Origin: Armigeres subalbatus | Lineage: Eukaryota > Arthropoda > Insecta > Diptera > Culicidae | Assembly (NCBI RefSeq): GCF_024139115.2 | Contig: NC_085139.1 | Span: 257,303,679-257,367,678 of the forward strand | Direction: 5' to 3' | DNA length: 64,000 nucleotides | In this document: one piece after another, positions 12,297-24,500 of the stretch | Numbering within the stretch: the stretch's first letter is position 1 | Layout: each line of letters starts with the position of its first letter | Translations under genes and position numbers: made by a program | Notes under the pieces: model-generated | The model's database searches: none | What the model was told of the DNA's origin: nothing | Seen by the model: only the letters and a program-made list of their open reading frames with translations

Positions 12297-12565
12297 GTCG
12301 ACCCGGCAGACGTTTTCCTGCATAGTAGGCGAAAATGCGCGTAGTGAACTACCCATGCGATATTTCCATACGGTTCTTAATTTTAGGTTTTCAGGATTTA
12401 CTCAACTTTACTCGTAATTTTCGCATGAGAAAATATCGTATCGTATAAACCCGTCGGAAACGATAACGGACATATTTGCTGAAGGAATGGAGGAAATCCA
12501 ACCAGCCGTTTTCGAGTTATGCGGATACGAACACAGACCATTTCATTTTTATTATATAGAAGAAG
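12297..12565 (+). mobile_element. CTAG-type short interspersed element, 7-bp duplication
   Basis: The element begins GTCGACCCGGCAGACG after CTA and ends in TATTATATAGAAGAAG. ATAACTA flanks both sides (12,290-12,296 and 12,566-12,572), and the LINE 3' untranslated region continues across the site. It has no terminal inverted repeats and no ORF. Its start and tail resemble the elements at 46,400-46,629 and 46,831-47,075. Confidence 0.7.
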
Positions 12566-12693
12566 ATAACTAAAACTGTTGTAAAATAGCAAATAAGGAT
12601 GATAGTGTTAAGGAAACACGGAACACCTAGTCTAAGAGATGAATGCATGTATTAGATAATTAGCAAATAAAATTAGTTAAAAAAAAAAAAAAA

Positions 12694-13705
12694 TACATGT
12701 AAATATGGATCCTCAGGGGACTGATCTGATCAGTGACATTTTTACCAGTGTCAATTGCATTCACACCTTCAAAGTGGAAATCAAGGTTTATATTTTGGAC
12801 TATATACCTGGGTGCTTTTGATATTGGCAGTCAATTTTTAACTAAACAATGGAATGAAGAGCTGGACATCGTAACCAGAAATCACGGTTATAATGATTGG
12901 AAAATCCAGCTGAGCATATTCTTGATTATATTGTCGTAATTGAATCCTTCCTATCAATGTAAATTCAACAATAAATTCAAATAATTCTTGCTGACTGCAT
13001 CATTGGTAATTTTCCTTTAACAGCAATTCATTTAAGAACTGCTAACTTCGTTCCCGATATTCAATTTCTCTGCCTGCCTTCAAGCATCAATATAATCCGC
13101 AAGCTTTGTGCTGAACGAACATAAATACCGGGATATTGGATAACTTTTTTTGAAAGTCTTCTTGTAGATTTTCGCGGCACTGACAGTAGGGGAAAATAGT
13201 AATCTCTCACCACGCCTTTTTTATTTCCCGCAAAATAATTTCTCGGCGGAAATATGCATGTGAGTGAGCATCTTCTGCTCGTGAACATAAGTGAGCATTA
13301 CGATCGCTGGTAGCAGCCATTAAAAAACCTCTTTCAGTTTCCTGGACATACTGCTAAAAAAATCAGTCTCAGTGGTTCAGATTTACTGGATGGTAATGCG
13401 TCATCCGTTTTTCTACACTCAATTCCACGCACCAAAAGCAGAAAAAGGTTGGAAGTAAAGGATTAACAGCTAAATACGGCAATCTCATCTCATCACTTGC
13501 TTCCCATACTGTCAGACTGACAAGCCGGTTCGCGTTTTATTTTATCAGTGATCACCTAAAATACGTGTTATCTTTCCCCACAGATTTGTAGGGACGTGGC
13601 CGTGGCTTTTGTTGATGAATGAGATACACAATTACAATGCAAGTTGCAATGTAAAATGGTGAATCAATCTTAGCAGCGGACCATATGATTTAGTATGCGC
13701 TTTCA
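12694..13705. other. No gene recognised
   Basis: Between the LINE poly(A) tail and the Tc1-like element I find no repeat family, RNA gene or protein domain. Confidence 0.5.
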
Positions 13706-13707
13706 TA

Positions 13708-16426
13708 CAGTCAGTCTCAAAATTGAGCGTACAGCATGGATTAGATAAATATATTTCAAAATTCCAAAGGAAATTTAATGGTTGGCTCGGTTGTTTTTAA
13801 TGCATTGCAATATTCATCCCTTCCTTCAATGTATGCGGACATAAAATGGTTGAGTTTTTTTTATCTAAAGTCCATTTATTTGAAAATAATCTCAAAATAT
13901 GCCTATTAGATGTGACAAAATTGAGCGTACAGCGAATTTTTTTCTATAAAATTTCTTATTATAAACACGATTTATGTATTTTAATATTGTTTTTTCATGA
14001 TTATATTTATAATAATAAACATCCGCTACTTAAACATTCAATGTATTGAAATTAAACCATGTTTTAATCAAAATGCCGAACAAGTAAGATGTATAAACAA
14101 TGCTATTTAACAATTCAATGCTGCTGGGCAAAATAGAAGCTTTAAGATATGGATTTCACCGACATCGTGTCTTATATATGATAGATAATCGAAATCGAGC
14201 GAGACATACGATAAATTTGGGAAAATTTAGTCGGTAAATGATGAAAATAGATGTGAACATACAGATAAAACGACAAATGTTGGGAATGCCATATTTCAAA
14301 TTAAGCATAACTTTATTTAAAAGTCGATGTATAGGTAGCTTATAAGCTCAGGACACTCATTAATAATAATATCAATAAAAGAGCAGCACACGGATACATT
14401 ATAAGATGTCATTTCATATTTAAAGACTCAGTCACCGTAGGAACAAATTTGGTTGAATCATTTAAATTCATCAAGATATCATTAACCTTCTGTCTGTGCT
14501 CAAAAAAACTTACGTTGTCTGTGCTCTGGGGTCAAATTGACCCCAAATTGAAATTGCTATAACTTTTTTAATGTTTGGCCAATTTTTGATTTTTTGGGCT
14601 CTTTCGAAAGATAATTTAATCATCTTTCAAGTCGTTACCAAAGATTGACTATAGGTGGGCGGGTACATCGCGGGGAGGGTTTAGTGAACAAGGGTACAAA
14701 AACAGTGATTTTTCATGATTATTTTACTTATATCCGAAAATCCTACCCTTTTTGAACTGCAACTTTTAAAAAAAGGCTATGCAGGAAGGCATGTGCTTTG
14801 GCATGAGGCGTTGATAAGTTTAGAACTCGGCCGCCAGGTTTTGGTATATTTGAATTCATTATTTTAGACTACTCAAGATATTCCGATATATAGAATTCTC
14901 CTCAGTGTAAATATTCTTATCGCACAAATTAAAAATGGGAAGAAGTGCTCATTATATTGAGCACCGCTTTGTAGTGCTAGACATCCTGAACAATGTTGCC
15001 GAATACAACTTGGGTGTAGGTATGAGGGATCTCAAGCTAAAGCAATATTTCATATATGCAAGAATATTGCAAATACACTAGCACCGCCTATTTGTAAATT
15101 TCCTTATTATTTATTCCGTCACATGACAGTCTATTTCCACCAGACGAACTTTGTTACAGACGTCATCTTTACACATTTCAAAATTGTGCGATAATAATAT
15201 TTACAATGTGGAAAATTCCATACATCGGAGTTACTTGAGTAGTCTAAAATAATGAATTCAAATATACCGCCACCTAGCGACCAAGCGCTAAACTAATCAA
15301 TGCCTCATGTCAAAGCAGACGCCTTCCTGCATAACCTTTTTGAAAAGGTGCAGTCCAAAATGGGTAGGATTTTCAGATATAATAAAATAAGCATGAAAAA
15401 TCACCGTTTTTGTACCCTTTTTTACGAAAACCCCTCCCCGCGATGTACCCGCCCTACCTATAGTCAATCTTTGGTAACGACCTGAAAGTTGATTAATTTA
15501 TCTTTCGAAACAGCCCCACTACCCAACATTGGCCAATCATTAAAATAGTTATAGCAATTTCAATTTGGGGTCAATTTGACCCCAGAGCACAGACAACGTA
15601 AGTTTTTGAAAAAAGGTCAATGTAGCGCATATTTTCAAGATTTTTAAAGCGAATTTGCACCTAGGAGCTAGATCTCGGCGCGTTTTACAAACCTCCCAAC
15701 AATTAGGAGAATCGGTTGAAATCTAAAACAATGGCAGTCACTCAAAGTGGCCTGGGGTCATACTGACCCCAGAGCACAGACAAAAGGTTAAAAAGCTGCC
15801 GAACTCTTAAAAAAGTTTATTTTTACTCGCCACATGGAAATCATCAAATTGTATCCCTTATGGTAACAGATCGTGGAGTTTAATCCAAATTTAATTATGA
15901 AATTACGATTTTAAGCTATCTTTTCAATATTCAATCAGAAGTGCTCTACGGGGTTGAAAAGCTGTTTTTATGTTCGGTACCTTAATATGCACCTTGTACT
16001 TTTAGAATTTGACTGTGAATGATTGCATTCAATAATATTACTCTTAATGTTAGACCTGAGACAATAAACGAGCTTTAAAACAAATTTAAGTTGAAGACAT
16101 ACTAAATTTGAATTATGTCATTCCTAACATTTGTCGTTTTCTCTGTATGTTTACATCTGTTTTCATCATTTACTGACTGAATTTTTCTGAATTGAAAATT
16201 CGCAGTACGCTCAATTTTGTCACATATAACAGGCGTATTTTAATATTATTTTCAAATAAATAAACTTTAGAGAAAAAATTTCAACAATTTTATGTACGCA
16301 TACATTGAAGGAAGGGATGAATATTGAAATGCATTAAAAACAACCGAGCCAACCATTAAATTTCCTTTGAAATTTTCGAAAGTAGTGAACTAATCCATAC
16401 TGTACGCTCAATTTTGAGAGTGACTG
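13708..16426. mobile_element. Tc1/mariner-type fold-back element with IR/DR ends
   Basis: TA flanks both sides (13,706-13,707 and 16,427-16,428). The ends read CAGTCAGTCTCAAAATTGAG (left) and CAGTCACTCTCAAAATTGAG (right, reverse complement). The inverted repeat is long, about 230 bp, and each arm carries a second inner copy of AAAATTGAGCGTACAG (near 13,918-13,933 and 16,207-16,222), the arrangement called IR/DR in Sleeping Beauty-like elements. Further inverted similarity (around 14,225-14,288 against 16,126-16,183) extends the fold-back. No transposase is encoded, so it is non-autonomous. A TTAA element is nested inside. Confidence 0.88.
14486..15787. mobile_element. piggyBac-like TTAA fold-back element nested in the Tc1-like element
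   Basis: TTAA flanks both sides (14,482-14,485 and 15,788-15,791). The ends read CCTTCTGTCTGTGCTC and, in reverse complement, CCTTTTGTCTGTGCTC. Inside are long inverted arms: 14,500-14,900 pairs with about 15,240-15,605, including GGGGTCAATTTGACCCC blocks and GATGTACCCGCCC. No transposase ORF is present. TTAA with CC-starting ends fits the piggyBac superfamily; that call is inference from the ends. Confidence 0.85.
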
Positions 16427-16574
16427 TATATAGCTTCGAAAACATGCCATACTGGCCCTAATTTGCCCCAGTGTACCTTAATAAATATAGAATCAATGTA
16501 AAATATGACGTGGAATATTCAACAGCTTTTCAAACTCCCAAAACACGAAAAAAAATATAGCTGAAATCGAGGTA

Positions 16575-16635
16575 AAAAGTCCATATAATCGAAGTCCATA
16601 TAATCGAGGGTCCATATAATCGTGGTATACCTTTA
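16575..16635. repeat. Triplicated GTCCATATAATCGA motif
   Basis: Three direct copies of (A/G)GTCCATATAATCG(A/T) follow each other. This resembles the reiterated subterminal motifs of the TA elements at 38,275 and 49,690, so it may be one end of a truncated element. No opposite end was found. Confidence 0.5.
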
Positions 16636-17838
16636 TTGTGCGCGGCGAGCTCAGCAGCAGTTGCTTACAAATGAAAAGGCAACTATCGAAATGTAATTTA
16701 AGCCTGCTTAAATGGACTTGTGTTGGTTTTTCAAGTAAAGTACATAGGGGTTTGTAACTTTTTTATTGTGGGATAGACAAAATACTTTTTGGACTACCAA
16801 ATAACACAAAGTTTGCATAAATTACGTTGAAAAGTAAAAAGTTATTATATATTGCAAAAACGATTCATAAATTAATACATTTTTTTCACTGAAGGTTTTA
16901 TCACCACGAGAAAATTATTGATTGAGATTTCATTGGCTTTTATCGGTGAAACGATACTATTTTAGCATTATTGTACTTTGATTACTTTTTATATTGCACT
17001 TGAATGCACCATCAGCCCTGTATACATAAATTTATTTATTTATAGTGATTGTTCTCATTCTACTCACAACATGCACCGATTAACTCTCCAACATACCTGA
17101 AATGGGACAAAAGAAATCGGATTAGAACAACGGCACTACCATTTTTCAAAACACTGAGTTCAAAACAACAAAACGCAGCGTAACAGTCATAAAACACCCA
17201 CAAAACGACCCATTCGAAGCGAAACATTCCGAGATTAATTGATGTTTTAGAGGAGGAATCCGACACAAGAAAAAGTCGTCCAAACTGTCCAAGTCGTTTA
17301 GCACCCAAGCCGAAAGAAATTCCAATCTCTCCATCTTTCACGACGCGGCGGGTTGACAGATCCCTCGACGCTGCTGCTGCTGGTGCGGCACCGATACGGC
17401 AGCAGTTGCCGGCGCGCCCGGACAGGTGTTATTTTGTCCACTGACGAAACGAAAACATTTTTACGATCAGCAGTGTTCTCCGCCACCATAAAATTACCGC
17501 GGCCGGTTGAAACACATTGAATTTGCTATTTATTTTTCAGTTGCGTCCGAGAAAGGTTTTAAATTCTACATTGTTTTAAACAAATTTCAGATTTTCGCAG
17601 GACTGTTCCAAAATAAAACAATAATAGCCATAAAACCTTCATCTGCTTATAGCGTTGCTTTCTGCTTTTCATTTGTCTTTTGTAACTGTTGGGGTCGTTT
17701 ATTATTGAGCTTCATAATTTTGTAAAATTTGAAAATGTGGCTCGGATGGTCGCTCTCATGTTAATAATGGTGGTTTTAAACACCCTAAAACTATAAGAAA
17801 ATTATTTTGAGCTTTTTAGTGGAATGTTTTCACCTGTC
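16636..17838. other. No gene recognised
   Basis: No repeat, RNA gene or domain is recognised. A G+C-rich patch at 17,340-17,500 looks single-copy. Short minus-strand frames there lack any known motif. Confidence 0.45.
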
Positions 17839-18061
17839 ATAAGACGAGTTTGAACAATCCCATTGAATTCCACCCATAATTGTATCCTGACAGATACGTA
17901 TTTCGACCTCAACAGTAAGCCCGTCTTGAGTGTCTTGTACTTGACGCGACTAGTCGAGTCAAGTACAAGACACTGAAGACGGCCTGTTGAGGTCGAAATA
18001 CGTATCTGTCGAGATACAATTAAGTGGTGGAATTCAATAGGATTGTTCAAACTCGTCTTAT
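17839..18061. mobile_element. 223-bp near-perfect palindrome (fold-back MITE)
   Basis: The sequence is its own reverse complement with few mismatches, centred at about 17,950 on CGACTAGTCG. Arms start ATAAGACGAGTTTGAACAAT and contain CAGATACGTATTTCGACCTC. No clear target duplication flanks it, and no coding capacity exists. It would form a long hairpin as single-stranded DNA or RNA. Confidence 0.85.
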
Positions 18062-19836
18062 ACCTAAAACTAATTGCTTTTAGGAGTCACTAAATTTGGT
18101 ATGATCTCATTTCGTGTGAATAACACAGACCCATGAGAGAAGTGGGACAACACCAGAGATGGTTCAATTCGGCATTTCCGTTTCCCAAACTTTGCTCCAA
18201 ATTGCAAGCTTTGTGCGTCATCAGCGCCGCCTTCCACCTACCGTCATCGGACCAAGTGCCAGTTGTATAAACCGTTAAAACCATTTGCCACCATCACACA
18301 GCGCCGGTTATTATGAGGGTAAAACACCTCCATTGGCGAATAACAAAAGGGAGTCAACTCAAGTAAGTAAAAAAAAAACAGGAAAATAAAATCAGCTCTT
18401 GAAGCTGCCATTTTTTTCATCGCCTGTTCCATTTAGAACAGAAAGAAGCATCCCAGTTGTGTTGCGTTTGCGTGGGTGTGCGGGGGAGGTCTTTAGTTGT
18501 CGCATCACTCTTCCGATCCATCTCCATCGCACGACCAAACGAGCGAAGGGAGAGATACGCAACTCACTCATCATCGGCTGGCACAGATAAATAGTAGGTT
18601 GATAGGTTGCGAAAAAATCTGCAACTATTTTTAGCGGATCGTGTCGTCCATCGTCAATTTGTGAAGCGCCTTCTTCCCAACTACCACCAGTCAGCACCGG
18701 TTCGAATCGGTGGATTGAGAAAACAAAGTTATGGTTGGAGGGGATTAAATACAATGTTTACGATATTTCTCAATCATATTATTTTCAATTTCAAAATAAT
18801 CCAACCTTATAACACGGGTTTTCACTTTGTCATCGACACATTTTCTAACTGCGTAGCGGGCGGTGTAATGCCTTTCTGAACGAGCAAATACTGCCGTAGA
18901 ATTTGAGCCGTAACCTTTATTGCATGTGCCACGGAATCCACCAGTGACAGGAAAATCCTTGTGGTAAATCCTTTTTCACGCTTCTGATTTCATTTTCAGT
19001 GATGATTTACCTATTGTGACAGAAGTATAGAAAATGTGGGTAAGCCCGTCATCCGCAGAGTTTTACTAGAAATCACTTTCTAATCAACTTTATAATCACA
19101 TGTCATATGGGGTTTTTTTAAGTTGTGTGATTCCGTAACACACTACACCCATGAGTGGCAAGAAAATTAACAAAAAATCAGAAATACCAGACGTTTTCCT
19201 AATATCATTCATGAGAAATTCATGCAAGAAAACAATCCTAGGCATATTTCATCATGGGCTTGCCCGCACCTTTTTGAAGGCATCAATTTTCAACACGTTT
19301 TGAGGTAGGATTAAGTCCTTTGGAGAGATAGGGGGGTTATTCTTCAGATTCAAATTTGAGACCGTTACGGAAAAAAGTCAGGAAGTATGGGCTAATATAT
19401 TTGCCGTCTTCCAACTGACTTCGTAGATTTTGGTATCAATCAATCGACGAACTGTTTGAGGTTTTGCCGACTGTTAAAAATAATCAAACAAAAGCGCTAA
19501 TCTATTGCAAAATTGAATTGGGCATCATGTGCATCACAAGCACAGACATCAAAATCGTGCAACTTACGGGCTTACACACTCCGACATGTTGTACAACTTT
19601 GAATCCGCCCCTGGGAATTTTGCTTCGGTAGGAGTAAAGTCGGAACGTCTGTGGGCAAGTTGTACGACTGTGTTGGACAGTAGCCCTAATTCTCAGTTCA
19701 ATCAAGATTTCTCTGAAAGCGAATATGAGGGCCACACAGTACTGTCGCAACGATGACGCCGGTAGCAGCAGTCCCAAGGAGAAGCAACGACAGTGTAAAA
19801 TAGTCACCACGGAGGCGAGTTCTAAGCAGTACCTGG
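18062..19836. other. No gene recognised
   Basis: I found no repeat unit, RNA gene or protein motif in this stretch. The short open frames around 18,400-18,880 have no recognisable domain. Confidence 0.45.
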
Positions 19837-20660
19837 TTGATTTCCAAAGAAGAATTGCTTCTAGTGGTCCCCCTGCCTGTTAAACCAGCCTTTTTCAAGA
19901 TCACTCCAGTCGCTAAGGGACATTTTCTCAGGCTCTTCATTAATCTTTGGAAAAATCGCACGATACCGGACGAATGGAGGAACAGTCTTGTGTTCTTCAA
20001 GTGCCGGTCCTTGCGGTAACGCTCTTCCTCATCGCTATTGACGGGGTTTTCAGCGTTCTACCTGCGAATGTGTCCATATTTGTATTAGCTGAAGACATTC
20101 AGGTTCAAAAGTCAGGCAGTAAGAACCATTCAACGCTGGACTTCATCCGTTGGTTTTGTAATGAACGCCAGTAAGTGTGTCCGAGGGGCAAATCTGCAAT
20201 GGCTGACATCTGTTAGCAGGACCTTCCATAAAACTCGCACGGAAGCCATCTCCAACCGGAAGCTTGTTCAGGTGCTTGGAGTCGACAATGACCAGAAACT
20301 CACCAGATTAAAAGTTGGACCAGTTATTATCAACAGCCGCTTGCATTATGGTCTCGAGCTAACGTGCCCTGCCTACCGGAATCTCGTCAACACTATCTCG
20401 CCCGTCTTCCAACCACGGTGAAGCTGCATGCGTTGCCGCCGGCATTCTTCCCTTCCGACATCGGGTTTTGATGGCCATCTAACGCAAAGCCGCCTCTTTT
20501 GCGGCTGCCACTTCAGGAGAATTCAGGAATCCTCTCCTCGACGAGGCTGATCGCATCCTAAGAAATGGTGCCGGCACTGGTCTCCCCCCAGTGGCGCGTT
20601 TGTCCACTGGCACGGAGCAAGGAGTTGGCCTACTGCCAGGATCGACCTCACCATTACCGC
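19837..20660 (+). pseudogene. LINE ORF2 reverse transcriptase fragment
   Basis: Plus-strand pieces read like the middle and end of a non-LTR reverse transcriptase: FINLWKNRTIPDEWRNS (before the palm motifs), then a stretch with VFSVLPANVSIFV followed by LAED where a YADD-type loop is expected. Later come KLVQVLGVDNDQKL, INSRLHYGLELTCPA and a C-terminal tail ending near the minisatellite. Frames change at least three times, the catalytic loop is altered, and part of the palm is missing. The fragment is immediately followed by the 24-26 bp minisatellite at 20,690. I can place it among non-LTR retrotransposons but not in a clade. Confidence 0.7.
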
Positions 20661-20689
20661 CCGGTTCAGAAATAGTTCCTCCAGGAATT

Positions 20690-21590
20690 TTCTCCGGTAG
20701 TTCCTCCGGAAGTTCCTCTAGAAGTTCCTCCCAAAGTTCCTCCCGAAGTTCATCCCGAAGTTCCTCCGGAAATTCCTCCAGGAGGTTCCTCCGGAAGTTC
20801 CTCCAGGAGTTCTTCCGAAAATTCCTCCAGGAGTTCCTGCGGAAGTTCCTCCAGGAATTTCTGCGGAAATTCCTCCTGGAATTCCTCCGGAAGTTCCCCC
20901 GGAAGTTATTTCAGGAATTCATCTGGAAGTTCCTCCAGGAGGTTCCTCCGGAAGTTCCTCCAGGAGGTTCCTCCGGAAGTTGCTCCAGGAGGTTCCTCCA
21001 GAAGTTCCTCCAGGAGGTTGCTCCAAGAGGTTCCTCCAGGAGGTTACTCCAGGAGGTTCCTCCAGGAGGATTCTCCAGGAGATTCCTCCAGGAGGTTTCT
21101 CCAGGTGATTTCTCCAGAAGGTTTCTCCAGGAGATCCCTCCAGGAGGTTTCTCCGGAAGTTTCTCCTGGAAGTTTCTCCGGAAGTTCCTCCAGGAGGTTT
21201 CTCCAGGAGATTCCTCCTGGAGGTTTCTCCAGGAGATTCCTCCTGGAGGTTTCTCCAGGAGATTCCTCCTGGAGGTTTCTCCAGGCGCTTCCTCCTGGAG
21301 GCTCTCCAGGAGATTCCTCCTGGAGGTTTCTCCAGGAGATTCCTCCTGGAGGTTTCTCCAGGAGATTCCTCCTGGAGGTTTCTCCAGGAGATTCCTCCTG
21401 GAGGTTTCTCCAGGAAATTCCTCCTGGAGGTTTCTCCAGGAGATTCCTCCTGGAGGTTTCTCCAGGAGATTCCTCCCGGAGGTTTCTCCAGAAATTCCTC
21501 CAAGAGGTTTCTCCAGGAGATTCCTCCAGGAGGTTTCTCCAGCAGATTCCTCCAGGAGGTTTCTCCAGGAGATTTCTTCAGGAGTTCCCC
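20690..21590. repeat. Minisatellite, 25-26 bp phase
   Basis: After a mixed start, the array settles by about 20,940 into 25- and then 26-bp units made of TTCCTCCTGGAGG and TTTCTCCAGGAGA-like halves. The 26-bp phase is visible in translation, where the encoded protein repeats every 26 residues (three DNA units). Frames on both strands stay open; I treat these as artefacts. Confidence 0.9.
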
Positions 21591-24500
21591 CAGGAATTCC
21601 TCCGGAAGTTCCTCCAGGAATTCCTCCGGAAGTTCCTCCAGGAATTCCTCCGGAAGTTCCTCCAGGAATTCCTCCGGAAGTTCCTCTAGGAATTCCTCCG
21701 GAAGTTCCTCCGGGAATTCCTCCGGAAGTTCCTCCGGGAATTCCTCCGGAAGTTCCTCCGGGAATTCTTCCGAGAGTTCCATCGAGAATTCCTCCGGAAG
21801 TTCCACCGAGAATTCCTCCGGAAGTTCCTCCGGGAATTCCTCTGGAAGTTCCTCTGTGAATTCCTCCTGAAGTTCCTCTGTGAATTCCTCCTGAAGTTCC
21901 TCCGGGAATTCCCCCGGAAGTTCCTCCGGGAATTCCTCCGGAAGTTCCTCCGGGAATTCCTCCGGAAGTTCCTCCGGGAATTCCTCCGGAAGTTCCTCCG
22001 GAAATTCCTCCGGAAGTTCCTCCAGAATTCCTCCGAAGTTCCTCCGGGAATTCCTCCGGAAGTTCCTCCGAATTCCTCCGGAAGTTCCTCCAGGAATTCC
22101 TCCGGAAGTTCCTCCGGGAATTCCTCGGAAGTTCCTCCAGGAATTCCTCCGGAAGTTCCTCCGGAATTCCTCCGGAAGTTCCTCCGGGAATTCCTCCGGA
22201 AGTTCCTCAGGAATTCCTCCGGAAGTTCCTCCTGGAATTCCTCGGAAGTTCCTCCTGAATTCCTCCGGAAGTTCCTCCGAATTCCTCCGGAAGTTCCTCC
22301 GGGAATTCCTCCGGAAGTTCCTCAGGAATTCCTCCGGAAGTTCCTCCGGAATTCCTCCGGAAGTTCCTCCAGGAATTCCTCGGAAGTTCCTCCGGGAATT
22401 CCTCCGGAAGTTCCTCCGAAAGTTCCTCCGGAAGTTCCTCCAGGAATTCCTTCGGAAGTTCCTCCGGGAATTCCTCCGAAGTTCCTCCGAATTCCTCCGG
22501 AAGTTCCTCCGGGAATTCCTCCGGAAGTTCCTCCGGGAATTCCTCCGGAAGTTCCTCCGGGAATTCCTCCGGAAGTTCCTCCGGGAATTCCTCCGGAAGT
22601 TCCTCCGGGAATTCCTCCGGAAGTTCCTCCGGAAGTTCCTTCGGGAATTCCTCCGGAAGTTCCTCCGGGAATTCCTCCGGAAGTTCCTCCGGGAATTCCT
22701 CCGGAAGTTCCTCCGGGAATTCCTCCGGAAGTTCCTCCGGGAATTCCTCCGGAAGTTCCTCCGGGAATTCCTCCGGAAGTTCCTCCCGGAATTTCCTCGG
22801 GAATTTCTCCGGAAGTTCCTCCGGGAATTCCTCCGGAAGTTCCTCCGGGAATTCCTCCGGAAGTTCCTCCGAATTCCTCCGGAAGTTCCTCCGAATTCCT
22901 CCGGAAGTTCCTCCGGGAATTCCTCCGGAAGTTCCTCCGGGAATTCCTCCGGAAGTTCCTCAGGAATTCCTCCGGAAGTTCCTCCGGGAATTCCTCCGGA
23001 AGTTCCATCAGGAATTCCTCCGGAAGTTCCCCCGGGAATTCCTCGAATTCCTCGGAAGTTCCTCCGGAATTCCTCCGGAAGTTCCTCCGGGAATTCCTCC
23101 GGAAGTTCCTCAGGAATTCCTCCGGAAGTTCCTCCGAATTCCTCCGGAAGTTCCTCCAGAATTCCTCCGGAAGTTCCTCCGGGAATTCCTCCGGAAGTTC
23201 CTCAGGAATTCCTCCGGAAGTTCCTCAGGAATTCCTCCGGAAGTTCCTCCGAATTCCTCCGGAAGTTCCTCCAGGAATTCCTCCGGAAGTTCCTCGGGAA
23301 TTCCTCTGGAAGTTCCTCCGGGAATTCCTCCGGAAGTTCTTCCGGGAATTCCTCCGGCAGTTACTCCGGGAATTCCTCTCGATGTTCTTACGGGAATTCC
23401 TCCGGAAGTTCCTCCGGAATTTCCTCCGGAAGTTCCTCCGGGAATTCCTTCGGAAGTTCCTCCGGGAATTCCTTCGGAAGTTCCTTCGGAAGTTCCTCCG
23501 GGAATTCCTTCGGAAGTTCCTCCGGGAATTCCTTCGGAAGTTCCTCCGGGAATTCCTTCGGAAGTTCCTCCGGGAATTCCTCCGGAAGTTCCTCCGGGAA
23601 TTCCTCCGGAAGTTCCTCCGGGAATTCCTCCGGAAGTTCCTCCGGGAATTCCTCCGGAAGTTCCTCCGGGAATTCCTCCGGAAGTTTCTCCGGGAATTCC
23701 TCCGGAAGTTCCTCCGGGAATTCCTCCGGAAGTTCCTCCGGAAGTTCCTCCGGGAATTCCTCCGGAAGTTCCTCCGGGAATTTCTCCGGAAGTTCCTCCG
23801 GGAATTTCTCCGGAAGTTCCTCCGGGAATTCCTCCGGAAGTTCCTCCGGGAATTCCTCCGGAAGTTCCTCCGGAAGTTCCTCCGGGAATTCCTACGGAAG
23901 TTCCTCCGGAAGTTCCTCCGGAAATTCCTCCGGAAGTTCCTCCGGAAATTCCTCCGGAAGTTCCTCTGGAAATTCCTCCGGAAATTCCTCCGGAAATTCC
24001 TCCGGAAATTCCTCCGGAAATTCCTCCGGAAATTCCTCCGGAAATTCCTCCGGAAATTCCTCCGGAAATTCCTCCGGAAATTCCTCCGGAAATTCCTCCG
24101 GAAATTCCTCCGGAAATTCCTCCAGAAATTCCTCCGGAAGTTCCTCCGGAAATTTCTCGGGAAGTTCCTCCGAAAATTCCTCCGGAAATTTCTCGGGAAG
24201 TACCTCCGGAAATTCCTCGGGAAGTTCCTCCGGAAATTCCTCGGGAAATTCCTCCGGAAATTCCTCGGGAAGTTCTTTCGGAAGTTTCTCCAGCAGTTCC
24301 TCCGGAAGTTGCTCCGGGAATTCCTTCACCAGTTCCTCCAGGAATTCCTTCGGAAGTTCCTCCAGGAGTTCTTTCGGGAGTTCCTCCAGGAATTCCTTCG
24401 GGAGTTCCTCCAGGAATTCCTTCGGGAGTTCCTCCAGGAATTCCTCCGGAAGTTTCTCCAGGAATTCCTTCGGAAGTTCCTCCAGGAATTCCTTCGGAAG

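Larger units (their letters stand above)
7990..12693 (+). mobile_element. Degraded Juan-like (Jockey clade) LINE with poly(A) tail
   Basis: ORF1 and ORF2 remnants lie in order on the plus strand, followed by a 3' untranslated region, AATAAA at 12,666-12,671 and a 15-base A tract ending at 12,693. The copy is not active: both ORFs have stops and frameshifts, the segment expected to encode the endonuclease is missing or replaced between 8,790 and 10,060, and two other retroposons are inserted at 10,795 and 12,297. The 5' boundary is an estimate; no target duplication was found for the whole element. The clade call rests on recognising the ORF2 protein as Juan-like. Confidence 0.7.

Noticed and set aside
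12297..12565. Helitron
   Set aside because: Helitrons insert without target duplications; this element and its relative at 46,831 have 7-8 bp duplications.
17060..17490. Minus-strand host exon
   Set aside because: Frames are short, with no domain, and no paired splice sites could be defended.
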